Assembly: GCF_905115235.1 (NCBI RefSeq)
Contig: NC_051850.1
Coordinates: 10,821,841-10,885,840, forward strand
Direction of reading: 5' to 3'
Source: Hermetia illucens
Taxonomy: Eukaryota; Arthropoda; Insecta; Diptera; Stratiomyidae
Length of the DNA: 64,000 nucleotides
Of the stretch, positions 1 to 11,520 are shown in pieces; within the stretch, counting starts at the first letter, position 1; each line of letters opens with the position of its first letter. The notes below the pieces were generated by a model. The model saw only the letters and a list, made by a program, of their open reading frames with translations. It was not told where the DNA came from and searched no databases. Both the position numbers and the translations under genes were made by a program.

Positions 1-1050
1 TTCCACCTCCCGCGGGTAAATGAACAAAGATTGGTTATTTCTCCAATGTAAAATATCTGGGTGGTATCCTGGATCCGGAGCCAAGTTGGAGATGGAACAT
101 AAAACTGAGAGTTTAAAAGGGGTGCTTAGCCTCCTATATCTGCAAGACTACCTTTGAAAGGAGATGGGGTCTCTGACCGAAGATGATTCTCTGGATGGAC
201 ACAGCCGTAGTACGTCCCATTCTAACGTAAGGTGCTATTGCATGGTGATAGGTGCTGAGGAAAAAGTACAATAGAAGGAAAATTAATAGGATAAAAGAAC
301 CGTGGGTTCAGATGCTACTGGAGCTCTGTAGTATTGCCCGGCAGATGCTCTCAATGTACTCATACTCCTCCTCCACCAAGACTTCCATATTAAATACGTT
401 GTAACATGCAATGTTGTCAGACTACATCCAGATGCTGAATAGTAAAGCCCTACGCTCATAGTAGCATCCTAGGCGAAGTACTTCGAGAAATCTGGGCATA
501 CCCCATGGACAATCCCACACGCAAATCGAACCCAAAAATAATCTTTGCTGTGAACTTTCCAATCAGGGTAACACGAAAGACCTACGACAGGTTGCAGGTC
601 TATGATAAAGTATTCTTCATCGACAAACCAAAGATGGGTTGTGGAGTCAGTGAGGGACCCTCTAGGTCACCCTCCTCTGAGTTCCCGGCTATAGGAGCAG
701 AGAGAGGACTAAACGAGCTGACGGACTGGCCAGGTGGGGCTACGCTCTTGGCAGTCCTTTGCAATAATCTGTGTTTTGCTGGTCAGTGTTAAGTGTGGAA
801 TCTACTTGAACTGTTTTGCGGCCGCGGCCCTTAGAGGGGCTCAACAATACGGTGGCCTGCATGAGGCACTGGCCTATATAGGAGGCCATGCCGACAGAGT
901 TTCCATACCCTACAATTCCCGTTTGCGAAACTGTGGGGGGAAGAGGTAGATACCCTAAGATATAATACTTCCTGCGATTGCCCAGTCCTAACTAGAGCCA
1001 AGCTATTTGTGGAGGACCTTAGAGGAATCTTTAGATGCACGGTGTAGAAG
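1..1050 (+). mobile_element. Loa-like LINE, 3' part of ORF2 (decayed, cut by window edge)
   Basis: This is a diverged copy of the LINE at 2027-3830. Bases 40-230 align by eye with the RT thumb region of that copy (about 2515-2720), and 480-780 align with its RNase H region. The middle of RNase H is missing here: the part starting with the DGSEM-like motif runs almost directly into the ADGLARQ-like end. Near 960-1045 a reading with CDCPVLTRAK resembles the C-terminal zinc-type motif of LINE ORF2. No long open frame survives. The 5' side is cut by the window. The clade is inferred from RNase H and RT wording, not from a search. Confidence 0.6.
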
Positions 1051-2026
1051 CAGTTTTCCTTCGTAAATGGTAGGGGCTGCTCTTATCATAGCAGTTGTGG
1101 CTCCGAAATTTTGTATCATGGAAACACCGCATCACAGCGCTAATTGGGATAGTCAGATCGGCCACTGGTACGTACCTACCTATCCTCCTAGGGCCTACCT
1201 TTGCAAGTGTCCTATCGGTGGTTTTCTCCCTTTTAAGTTTAAATTTAGATCCCTTGGGAGCGTTACCCTCTTCCGAGCTGATCTCCGCTGCTCCCTTCTG
1301 CCTTGGTTCCGTTGTTGAAGGTTTAGGATAATCCTGAACCCTTTAAAGACGTCTTTTGGTTTCAGGTCTTCCTTCAGGTATCGTAAATACCATTTCGCAT
1401 CTGCGTCACTGAGGCCTATCTCCTTCATGACGTCCGATATACATGTCCTCAGACGTACTTTTGGTGGCCAATGCCTTCAACAAGGATCTTGGTTGCAATT
1501 TTGGCAGTAGAACAATGTTGAGGTTGGCTCGACAGTTTGTCTTTCCTAACTCTCCCTTCTTAATTAGAACAGTTTGCGCACGGTGTGAAATCTCGCTTGT
1601 TTATTGTTTGTTTGTCAAAATGGAAAAATTTGCTCAGTTTTTTATATTGTTTGATTCCCACGGGTGTGGAGGTTAGGAAATTCACAGTGTAATAGCCCGG
1701 TAGCAAGATAAGGTCAAGCTTACTCGTTGAGGTGACCAGGTGTCGGTGAGAGTCCGTTTAAACATAGTCAGTAACTCTCTACTGGAAACTACCTAATAGG
1801 CAGGCTTAACACCCTATATTGGGGAGGTGTTTTTTGAGATTTCTTGATCGAGAGCGTTTTGTTTATAGTAAGGCCAACTCGTATATAGTGTGGATACTAC
1901 CAACTCCTCCTGGAGAGGCACATATCAATTCCAAAGGGAAATAGGTTGGCCTCCGGAGATCCTGCAGTGTATTGCTTGATCCCTTGATTAGGTTCTCCCA
2001 TTCCGGAGTTTTTCCATAACAACCCC
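1051..2026. other. Unassigned stretch, possible LINE ORF1 scrap
   Basis: No gene is recognised. On the - strand, 1195-1428 reads a 77-residue open frame containing SDADAKWYLRYLKEDLKP, followed by a basic region. This is the style of a LINE ORF1 N-terminus, but I cannot assign it. Bases 1430-2026 show nothing I can name until LINE reverse transcriptase begins near 2027. Confidence 0.3.
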
Positions 2027-3830
2027 AGTATACCCTTGCTGCCTTCTTGGATATAGAGGGAGCTTTTAACAACGTCAGTACCAACGCCATCAAGGAAGCC
2101 TTGACCGGTACTGAATTGGAGGGGTATCTCACTCATTGGATTATATCCATGCTGAGTACCAGGATAATCCAGTCGGACATGGGAGGCAACCACTTGACCG
2201 GAGCTGTGAACAGAGGGATGCCCCAGGGTGGCGCCATCTACCCGGTGCTCTAGTTAATAGTAATGGACAAAATTCTACGTACATTGGACAGCGGCGGGGG
2301 GAAGGTGGTGGACTATGCCGACGACTTGGTGATATTAGTATCAGGGATGTTTCTGTCCATTATGAGCGACATCATGGAAGCAGCGTTGCGAGAGGTGTGC
2401 GTGTGGGCCGCAAGATGCGGACTCAGCATAAACCCAACCAAAACGCAACTGATGCTATTCATCACCGAGACAAGGATACCTGAATTCCATCTACCACGGC
2501 TGAATGAACAAAGATTGGTTTTTTCCTCGATTGTAAAGTATCTGGGTGTGATCCTGGATCCTAAGCTAAATTGGAGGTTGACCATAGAACTGAGGGTTAA
2601 GAAGGCCTGCATAGCCTTCTATGCCTGCAAGATAACCTTCGCAAAGAAATGGAGTCTCCGGCCGGGGATGGTTCTCTGGATGTACACCGCTGTTGTGCGT
2701 CCGATCCTAAGTACGGCTCTATTGTATGGTGGCAGGCTTTGAAGAAAAAATACAATAGAACGAAGCTTAATAGGATTCAAAAAACCGCGGGTGCGGGTGC
2801 TACTGAGGCTCTGCAGTCCTGCCTGGCAGATGCTCTCACTGTACTCCTGTATCTCCTCCTCCTAGACCTCCACATTAAATATGCTGTAGCGTGCAGTGCC
2901 GTCAGACTACGTGAGTCCGGATGCTGGGCAGCGAAGTCCTACGGCCACAGCAACATTCTAGTTGAAATACCTCGGGAAATCTGGGCATCCCCCACGGACT
3001 ATGTCACACGCAAGCTGAACTTCACGAGAAACTTTACTATGGACCTTCCACCCAGGGCAAAGTGGAAGACCGGTGGCGTGTTGCAAGACTATGACACAGT
3101 ACTCTTTACGGACGGATCAGAGATGGTCTGTGGAGTCGGCGCGGGGGTTTTCTCGAATACACACGGTGTATCCAAGTCGTATGGTCTCCCAGGTTTCGCC
3201 AATGTATTCCAAGCGGAAGTACTGGCGATATTGGAAGTCTGTCGATGGGTGGAGCGTGATTCGAGCCCCAAGCGTAACATAGCCATTCTGACCGACAGCC
3301 AAGCGGCCATCAAGGCCTTGTACTCAACGACGATATGTTCCAGGCTGGTGGTGAAGTGGAGAGATGCGCTTAACCATCTGGGCGGCACGCTCAAGGTCAC
3401 TACCCTCTGGGTTTCTGGGCATAATAACATAGAGGCGAATAAGCGGGCTGACGGATTGGCCAGGCAAGGCTCTGCTCTTGGCAGTCCCTCGGCGAATACA
3501 GTCGGTGTTCCGCTGGCGGCTGTCGGGGGCCGAGTCTACTCGCACTACCTAGCAGCCGCGGGCCTGATATGGCGAAGGCTTACAAGATGTGCCAAGTCAA
3601 GGAGAATTTGACCCGCTTATTTCATAGCCCGATCACGAGAGCTCCTGTGCCAGACACGCGCAAATGCATTCATGATTACGGCGGTCTGCACCTTGTGAGT
3701 TGTCACACGCCTAATGATCTACTTCTGAGCAGCGATGATACTACAAAAAAACAAAGAAAACTCTGTCACACCCTTGACAAAATTTGGGCCTTAGGGCCCC
3801 TAGTAAGGGAAGGGCTAACTTGACCGCTTA
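2027..3830 (+). mobile_element. Loa-like LINE: reverse transcriptase plus RNase H
   Basis: The 5' truncated element starts inside RT with a FLDIEGAFNNV motif (about 2045). RNRGMPQGG (about 2215) and the catalytic VDYADDLVIL (about 2310) follow. The thumb follows to about 2735, then RNase H at about 3100-3480 with LFTDGSEM, FQAEVLAILE, ILTDSQAAIKAL and a late GHNNIEANKRADGLA. RNase H after RT is found in Loa/I-group LINEs, not in the R1 LINEs elsewhere in this window. The RT frame has a stop after GGAIYPVL (about 2254) and shifts frame near 2740, so it is dead. It abuts the acceptor side of peritrophin gene 1 and may lie in that gene's first intron. Confidence 0.75.
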
Positions 3831-3939
3831 TTAAACAGTTTTATAGGTTCTCTCCGATATGTGAATTTTCCACAATCGTTTTTCTTCATTAGCATTATCT
3901 GTTTTAATCATACTTTTTTTTTCGCTTTCTTCCACCAAG

Positions 3940-5003
3940 GTACCATTCGTGGATTGCTCATACTTAGCTTAATAGCCACCATTTGCTGCGAATGGAACTG
4001 TGTTGGGCACAAACCTTACAAGCTGTATAAAGTCGAAGACGAAGGATTGGATTACTCGTATTACGTATGCTTGAGTGAAACGTCAGATCGATTATTCTTC
4101 CACTGTCCAGAAGATTATAATTTCAACACAGAAACAGAAAGTTGTACGTTGGAGATTACTACAGAGGATGCACCCACTTGTAGTTTTGCTGGAGAAAAAT
4201 TTGTTGATGTTGCTGCCAAAGAAGTTGCGCCAACTGGTAGAGCAGAACCGAGGGATGAAGGGGGTAATGGAGAAGAGGGGAATGGAGAGGAGGGGAATGG
4301 AGAGGAGGGGAATGGAGAGGACGGGGAGGATGAAACATGTACTTCGTACTGGCTCTGCGATGAAAATTTGGTAGCTAGCCAAACCGAATGTCCAGCTGGT
4401 GACCTTTTCAACACTCTCCTCTTAGAATGTGTTTCAAGCAAATATTGGACATGTGCCGAGGGCAGCCCTGATTGTGAAAGCCCAAATTATCAGAATAAGA
4501 AATGGACTAACAAAAAGGATTGTGGAACATTTTATGAATGCATTGGCAACATTCCCACGAAGAGGAAATGTCCTGCCGGATATTACTTCAATGCCACAGG
4601 ACAAGGATGCCTTCACAATGTGAATGAACAGTGCAAGGTTCCAACAGATTGGGCCCCAGCACCACTAGTCGACCTTGAAAATATGTGCAAAGGCAACGTT
4701 GGAAAATTCCTTCCAGATCCAAACTATTGCAAAGGTTATTACTACTGTGTCAGTGAGGACACCCCATACTGGAAAGCATGTGACAATGATCTGTACTTTG
4801 ATAATGGCAACTGCGTCTCCAAGGCGCCAAGCACCTGCAAATGCGAAACTGTAAATTGGAAGGAGGTACCATCGGGAAAAATAAGTATTCCATCTTCAGA
4901 TCCAAAGAAGTATTACTACTGCGTGAAAGGAAAGGTTGGAGTGGAGATAACCTGTCCAGAAGGTATGGTCTTCGATGAAGAGGAGGGAATGTGCTCTGAG
5001 TAG
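3940..5003 (+). CDS. Peritrophin-like secreted chitin-binding protein, gene 1 of 5 (first exon not found)
   Basis: This would be a structural chitin-binding protein secreted to the gut lumen. It has five cysteine-rich CBM14-type modules; the second holds an acidic NGEEG repeat between its cysteines, and module 4 carries GKFLPDPNYCKGYYYC. The exon start is placed at 3940, after a pyrimidine-rich tract and CAAG. In phase 1 this gives G-T-I-R-G-L-L-I-L-S-L-I-A-T, a signal-peptide core that matches the exon 2 start of genes 2-5. By analogy exon 1 encodes M-x-x-G, giving about 357 residues. No matching ATG-exon is visible upstream, which is LINE sequence. An alternative in-frame ATG at 3861 would need no intron, but it would give a signal peptide unlike the paralogs. 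It is the most diverged family member. Confidence 0.85.
4261..4330 (+). repeat. In-frame 15-base repeat encoding NGEEG units
   Basis: About four near-identical copies of a 15-base unit (AATGGAGAGGAGGGG type) encode an acidic, glycine-rich loop inside the second chitin-binding module of gene 1. The reading frame is kept because the unit length is a multiple of three. The other four paralogs lack it. Confidence 0.9.
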
Positions 5004-5051
5004 AGAGCTGAAGTTGAAATTTTGTTTTACTTGTAACATACAAACGTGTTA

Positions 5052-5057
5052 AATAAA
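5052..5057 (+). terminator. Poly(A) signal of gene 1
   Basis: AATAAA lies 49 bases after the stop codon, followed by a T-rich stretch. It fits a short 3' UTR. Confidence 0.75.
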
Positions 5058-5159
5058 GAATATTTTTTTGTGTTACATAAATAACTTTCGATGATCAAGG
5101 CTAACCCGAACCTCAATTCAGTTGAAAAGGAATAGAAAGACTCACTATATTCAGAATTT

Positions 5160-5640
5160 TCGGGGGACATCTGGACACCACAGTGACCTGTACCTTTTTT
5201 AAGGCTCCTGCTACACGGTTATGTGGGACCCAACCTACCCAAACCACCTCCTTCTCCTTCCACTCTCCCCACGAGGCACCCATTTGGTATCACGTCGCGG
5301 GGCTCGATCAGAATTTATTCTGTCGGCTGACTTCTTTCTGCCTAAGCTTTTAAGCGATGGCTGCAATCACCTTCTCGACTTCCTCCATATCCTCTTTGCT
5401 TTCACCATATGTTCCATTATATTTTCAAGTGTAAAGTGTTCCCCGGTTGTAGCTTCTAAAGTAGCCTTTTGGGCTGCGAATCTCCGGCAATGAAAAAACA
5501 ACGTGTTCTGGGTCCTCTGCAAAGTTTGGGCTCCTTAGGTAATATGGCGAATCACCATGCCCAACTCGATACAAATATGCTCGATAGCCTCCGTGTTCGC
5601 TCCAGAATTGAGTTAGGTCGAAACCTACTTCACCGTGGGG
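5160..5640 (-). mobile_element. R1-like LINE, 3' end of ORF2 and 3' UTR
   Basis: Read on the - strand, 5340-5640 encodes the typical R1-clade C-terminus, with wording such as LEATTGEHFTLENIMEHM after a degenerate CCHC-like region. Bases 5160-5330 resemble the 3' UTR of the better preserved LINEs at 31-45 kb (CCCCGCGACGTGATACC-like text, then a GGTTTGGGTAGG-like stretch). Only the last few hundred bases of the element are present. Confidence 0.6.
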
Positions 5641-5644
5641 TCAA

Positions 5645-7675
5645 CATTATCATCAACGGCGCAACAACCGGTATCCTCATCCATAGGATTAAGTGACCCG
5701 CCCACCATAAGTTATTGAGCCGGACTTTATCCACAACCTGGCGGTTCTGGTATCGCTCTTAGATTTCGTCCTTATGTAGGCTGCGGAATCGTCCATCCTC
5801 ATGTAGGAGGCCAACAACTCTTCGGAGGATTCTTCTTTCAAAGGCGGCCAAGAGTTCGGAATTTATCTTGCTAAGGACCCAAGTCTCCAAGGAATACATG
5901 AAGACTGGCAAGCCATTGTCTTGTACAGCAAGAGCGTTGACCCTATGGTGAGACGTTTCGTGCGGAATAGTTTTTGTAAGGTGAAATAGGCTCTGTTGAC
6001 TGCCAACAACCGTGCGCAGATGTGATTTTCGACCCTAGATAGGAGAAATTATCAACGGTCTCATGGCCGTTGTCAGTTTCATCCTGGCTATGCTATCATA
6101 GGTGGCTTTAAAGTCGATGAAGAAATGGTGCAACTGATGTCCATATTCCAACAGTTTTTCCATCACTTGCCGCACAGAGATCTGTTGCTGATTTGCCTGG
6201 AGTGAAGCCTCTTTGGTATGAGCCAATGATGTTCTGGGTGTATGGGGTATCTGGCAAGATAGCGGAGAATATCTTATAAATGTTACTCAGCAACGTGATA
6301 CCTCTATAATTGCTGCACTGTGTGATATTTCCCTTTTTATGTATGAGACAGATAATGCCTCCTTGCCAAGGCTTCTGGTTATTCAGTAGCTCATCAAAGT
6401 ACTCAACCCATCGCTCCAATATGCCCATTCTGTCGGAAATCAGATTTCCCTCTTTATCTCGACAGGGTGAACATCGAGGTGTGTAAGGCTTCATCCTGTT
6501 GACTGGTTGGTAAGACTTCCGCCCCTGTTGTGGTTGCTCCCTGTACTTTTCGAATTCACAGACTTGTTGGTTCGCCCGGGCTTCCTTTTTCCATCTGTGA
6601 AGTCGCTTCTCCCCTCGCCAGAGTGTGCGATAAGTCTCCGCATGTGCCCGCGTCCTTTGAGAATGCAGCGTTATTCGGTATGCAGCATTCTTCCGTTCCA
6701 TTGCTAGCTTACATTCATCGTCAAACCAGCCTTTCCGACTCTTTTTGCGGCTGGAACAAAGTATGTTTGTGGCTATATTTACGATAACGTTCTTCAGGTG
6801 ATTGTGAAAATCAATTGTTGATGCTGCATCTCCAGGACCCCCATTGACTGCGGTTATTGCGGCATCCATTTCCATCCGTACTTGGCTATTAAAATCCCGA
6901 AGTATGATTTTGATATAATATCTGGGACAGGCTTCGAGGATTCGTTCAACTGCCTAGTGGAAGGTATCCTTCTCCGACACAGCAGTCTCCTCTGCAGAGC
7001 GTTAACGTTAATGAGGCTTATATTTCTAAAGTTGCCTCGCAAGCGCAGAGTGCATAGCCGTTTGCTTATGTTTTCAAAGCTGATAACAGCAGGTCTCATT
7101 TTTTGGCTGACTAAGAAACCTACTCCGAGCACATGGTTTACTGGATGACCGCTATAATATATGGTGTAGCGGGTCTTCTCCGGGAAACCGGTCCCTGTAA
7201 CCGCATCTCCTGTAACGCTGTTACATTAGTCCTATATTGGAACAGGATACCGGCTAGCTGCTTGGCAGCTTCATTTCTGTACAGGGACCCCACGTTCCAT
7301 GAGAAAATGCGCAAATTGTTATTCCTTTGTCGTTGCCGGGTTCGTCGTTGCATTATCCGTCCAGTCCGAGGCTCCTGTTGTGGCTTCGTAACAAGTTGTT
7401 TTCTGTGTAAAGTTGTCAGCCTTGCACAACCCCCAACCTGGAGGACCAGTTGGTACAATTTGTCCCGTTTTTAGGCGCGGGAGACTCGCCTACCTCCTTC
7501 TCCGTCTGCGGCTTTTCGTTAAGAAAGAGCTCCCAGCGGCTGCCACGTTGAGACGGAGGTAGGGATTGATAGAGCTGTTGGTGTTGGTTCAGGAGGCGTT
7601 TCCCTGGTATTATGATCCATCGTGGGTACTAATCCACGTTTCTCCCTAGGACCTATACTACCCTTTCACCACTTT
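5645..7675 (-). mobile_element. RTE-like LINE with endonuclease and reverse transcriptase (decayed)
   Basis: The element reads right to left. A 5' leader runs about 7675-7460. The endonuclease starts near 7350 with LRIFSWNVGSLYRNEAAKQL and TALQEMRLQG. An EN middle piece lies at 6860-7130 (VGFLVSQKMRPAVISFENI). The linker and RT start lie at 6110-6875 (IICLIHKKGNITQCSNYRG, ITLLSNIYKIFS). Beyond 6110 the RT is compressed and broken. The 3' end near 5645 has the sequence ATCAACGGCGCAACAACCGG, which recurs at three other places. This EN-RT layout matches RTE/BovB-type elements. Several frame changes mean it is inactive. Confidence 0.7.
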
Positions 7676-9400
7676 CTTTTATTTGCTGTATTTTTCATCT
7701 GCCCATACTGGAGCTGCATACAATAGGATCGAACTGATCACATTCGAAGTAAGGAGTCCATGGCTCGGCCTTGGGCCATCTATATTTGGTAGCATTCTCG
7801 CAACCAGCGCTCCGATGTTATATGATTTGGTTGCTGCACTCTCCACATCCAATCTGAAGTTTAACCTCTGGTCAATCATTACGACTAAGTACTTAAGCAC
7901 AGGCTTGGAATGAATTGTTTGCATTCCAACTTTGATCTTCACGGAAGCCCACTTTCTCCGCTTGGTAATAAGTACTACTTCCGTCTTATGCTCTGCGACC
8001 TATAGACCAGGATTCTTTAACCAGGATTTAATCTGATAGACTGCTTCATTTGCATAAAGCTCGACTTCTTCGAGAAGGCGTAGAACAACCGACACACCAG
8101 TATCGTCAGCGAAACCAATGGCAGCTACACCAGCAGGAAAGTCTTCCGTCAGTACTCTGTTATACATAATAATCCACAAGAATGGCCCTAGGACGGACCC
8201 TTGTGGAACACCGCATGTCGTTTGGTATAATTTCATTCCTTCATCTGATTCGCAGCACTGAACCCTATCGATTAGGTAGTCGGCAACGATATGCACCAGG
8301 TACTTCGCACAACATTTGTCCTTGTCAAATGCGGTCTTAGCGGTGTTAGCTACTAGGACAGCTGCATTCGTTGAAGACCTCCCTTTTCGAAAACCGAACT
8401 GATTCTCGGAGAGACCGCCATCCGTTTCGGCAATTGGAAGTATTCTGTTATAAATTACTCACTCGAATAGTTTACCTCCAGTATTTGGAAGGCATATCAG
8501 CCTGTAGGACGAAGCTCCTCCCAAAGGTTTGTTTGGCTTGGGGACTAGTATTAATTTCTGCTTCTTCCATTGTGTAGGAAACGCTTCTTCTTTAAGTCAT
8601 GTGGTGATCACCTCGGTAAACTGCTGGCTTCACTGGGAAGGTTAGCGGCACTCACATTCTGTGGGAAACGTTCGTTACTATTCCATTAACCAGAGCAGGG
8701 CAAGAAATTGGTGGGGAGCGTTTGCCTTCCGATATTATTGTCTTATAGGCGCCACCCCGGGGGTCGGTGTCAGCTTCCTTACACAGTCGCTTAAAATTGT
8801 CGCTTACACTTTTTATTATAGCCGAGCATTTTGGTATTCTTCATGTAGGTGCCCGTATCCAGAAATGGTTTCTATTTCGCTGACGGCGCCTTCTGGTCTT
8901 GAGGCAGGCCTTGCCGCATTCTCCAATTTCCGAGCTCTACCAAAAGTTTGGAATTCGGTTCAGGGAAACAACTCATGGCATGGAGGCGTCACATACTCGC
9001 CACAACTTTTCACCGATCTGTCTTCTTTCAGGCGCTCCATTTTACTGCAGAACTTCTTTGCAAATCTCCTCGTCAAACTTATTAGTTGCCCACCTGTTAG
9101 CTCTCGTTCGGGACCACTTCATTCGTGTACCATGCATGATTTCAAAAATGATGGCCTGGTGGTCGCTATATGTATATTTTTCAGTGACATTCCAATGGAG
9201 ATCCTTAGCTAAAACAACAATAACAAAAGTGACATCTGTCACGGACCACATTTCTCTCTTTCGCGTTCCTTTCTCGACTGGCCCATTCTTCAGCCCATGC
9301 GTTGAAGACGCCAGCCAATATCTCAGGACTATGGTCGTTTGCAGCCATTGCATTTGGCCAAGGTCCATAATCAAGTGAGAGACCAAGCAAATGTAATCAG
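7676..9400 (-). mobile_element. R1-clade LINE: part of endonuclease and reverse transcriptase
   Basis: On the - strand the end of the endonuclease lies at 9042-9386, with VTEKYTYSDHQAIIFEI. RT motifs lie at 8000-8296: CGVPQGSVLGPFLW and the catalytic FADDTGV, then VELYANEAVYQIKSW. The thumb lies at 7679-7942 (KYLVVMIDQRLNF, LLYAAPVWA). The C-terminal zinc region is missing. The intervening 8300-9040 is decayed RT N-terminal sequence. It abuts the RTE-like element on its 3' side. Confidence 0.7.
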
Positions 9401-10200
9401 CGTAGTCGAAGTGTTTGAGGAAAGATGTTATTCTCCATTGAGCTCACCATGTCCTGCGAAATCGAGAAGAAATAATATCGGTGACAGGATGTAATCCTGG
9501 CGGGCTCCGTTTTGGACCTCAAAATCGTCCGAGACTTTACCTCGGTGCAGCACGTGACATTTTGCGCCATCAAATGTCGCTCTGATAATAGCTATTAGTT
9601 CCCGGGAATATCCCTCCTAGGTAGAGCACTCCAGATACACTCCATCTTCCCGCTATAGAAATTTTTCTCGAAATCATTGAAGAGCAGGCGCAGCGAAGAT
9701 CTAAATTCCAAAATGTTGATATTGGAAGATACCAAGCGGAAACCAGCTTGCTCTCTGTCAATCAAGCTTTCAAGATATTCTTTGATCCAGGATTATTTTA
9801 ACTATTATCTTCGCGACAGCAGCATGGAGATACCTCTTCAATTGTCACACTCAAAACGTGTGCTTCTGGGAAAGGTCTCGGATTCCCAAGATTTCCGTAC
9901 GAGTGAAAGCAGCAGATCTGCAGAAACTGGAGGTGCAGCAATAAAATTTGACTGTATTGATTTCCGAAAGGATTTCTCTTCCGCTTGGAGGATGAGTCCG
10001 CATCCGCATGTTAGGCTCACTAACCATTTCATCCACAAGAGGAGAATCACAGGATATCATAAGGTTAAGGACCCTGGTAAAGTGTTCTTTCCACCTCTTC
10101 AGTTGTTCATCATTGCGGATGAGAAGTTGACCGTTAACATCCGTTACAGGACCATCTATAGGTTTGCGACATTTGAGATCTGGTTCTAAGGTAACAACAC
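9400..10200 (-). mobile_element. RTE-like LINE fragment (SR2 type)
   Basis: The - strand reading contains a linker with DVNGQLLIRNDEQLKRWKEH (about 10060-10150). RT text like LIKEYLESLIDREQAGF lies near 9740-9790 in decayed form. Matching wording occurs in the longer piece at 47430-48500, so the two belong to one family. No frame is intact. Confidence 0.5.
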
Positions 10201-11273
10201 CTTTGCTGGCTATGCCAGCCCATGGATGCCCTTATGCTAGAATGGCCAACAACAAGAGGCAGTACAGTGTTGTGGAGTGTAGAATTCTTAAGAAGAGCTG
10301 AAAGGAGAGTGAGGCCCTCCATTAAAAACTGGTAACAATGGTGCGTAGATGGGTGTCACAGACGCCCTGACAGGGTCACAATATTTCGGTAGATATTCTG
10401 CACTCCATGGTGAAGTCACCCATTTCATTTAGGCATCTGTCAAGCGGAAGAATCTCTTTTCGGATTTTTCTTCTTTACATTTGGGCTTTGATGCCGATCT
10501 GGGGACTGTCCGTATTCCTTTCTGTAGAAACCATCAAGTGATCATCTCATGTTGACTACACTGTTACCAGTTGCAGTAATAGTTGTCACTGAAAACAAGT
10601 TCTCGACTGTTGTCACTGGATTTAAGGGTATTTACTTCCAAAAACGAAAAGTGCTGGATTTTTGAAGCCGTAAAGAAGTCGCTTTCCTTCCACCGTACTT
10701 TGTTTATTTTTACGGGGTATCGGGGGGCGTCTAGAAAGAAAGCATACTCAATTTACTTAGGTTTAGAAAGAAATTGATTTTGAAAAATGGTTACATGGTT
10801 ACAGCCTTCACTTAGGTGGCAAAGCGGGGGATCAACTTACTGATACCTACCTGGAAAAGTCTCCTGCTTGCTTTTTCGCTGACCTCTTTACCTTCACTTT
10901 CACCACTTCGTTCGTTGAAAATACTTCCCACGTGTGTGTTTCAGGGAAATGAGCAGCGTTAGTCCAGTGTTATGGAGGGGACAGTTCAAAGCGTCCCACC
11001 CAAATGACTCTAAGCAGGTCTGATGAGAGGGGTATGAAAAGACATCCATTCTGTTATGCGCAGCACCAGTTTGGAAGAAAAAAAGGGGGTTTCCCTTCCC
11101 TCTGGTCCGGAGTTCACTTGGTGGCCCGTAGTTTTCTTGGAAGCCTGGATTAGGAGTCTCGATGAAAAAAGGAGTAATATGTGGTCCTGAGTTTTTTTAC
11201 CCCAGACCCGTATAATTTTCACTCGGGGCCAGATTTTTTCACACAATTTTCACGCCAAGTTTGGGTTTTCTCT
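10201..11273. other. Unassigned stretch
   Basis: I see no convincing coding sequence. The short open frames at 10583-10777 and 11010-11246 have no recognisable motif. Bases before about 10320 may still be decayed LINE linker or endonuclease sequence. Confidence 0.3.
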
Positions 11274-11520
11274 TTACGACCCTTCCTCTACGAATTGTTT
11301 TGCGGCGTTAACCGCTTGAGGTCTGGCATTATCGGACAATAGACAGGTTCCCTTTACCATCATCCATCGGAGAAAATCTAGTTTGTAACACTCCAAAAAC
11401 TGCTGCCGCTGTCTTGCTCTGTTTGGGGACCCATTTCGTAGTTTGTGATACCCGAGGGTTTCTGTGATTGTTCCACACGGCAAAGATCTGGACGGAACCA
11501 TCCCAGCAACTTCATCCAAA
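11274..11520 (-). mobile_element. Mariner-like transposase relic
   Basis: The - strand frame contains TITETLGYHKL, then QRQQFLECYKLDFLRWM, then LLSDNARPQAVNAAKQFVEE. These are the helix-turn-helix end, the block before the first catalytic aspartate and the block after the second (DNARPH) of mariner/Tc1 transposases. The catalytic GDETW segment and everything up to DNARP are absent, so the copy has a large internal deletion. Terminal inverted repeats were not located. Confidence 0.55.

Noticed and set aside
3861-3939. ATG at 3861 as start of gene 1
   Set aside because: It would put a phenylalanine-rich stretch (FFFISIICFNHTFFFAFF) before the signal-like core and cross a good splice acceptor. 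The phase-1 exon start at 3940 matches the paralogs better. It is not fully excluded.
4092-4441. Two - strand frames rich in SPFPSSPF / LSIPL
   Set aside because: These are shadows of the NGEEG repeat of gene 1 read backwards.
8661-9378. 183- and 159-residue + strand frames
   Set aside because: They lie opposite R1-like RT and endonuclease sequence on the - strand and show no motif of their own.
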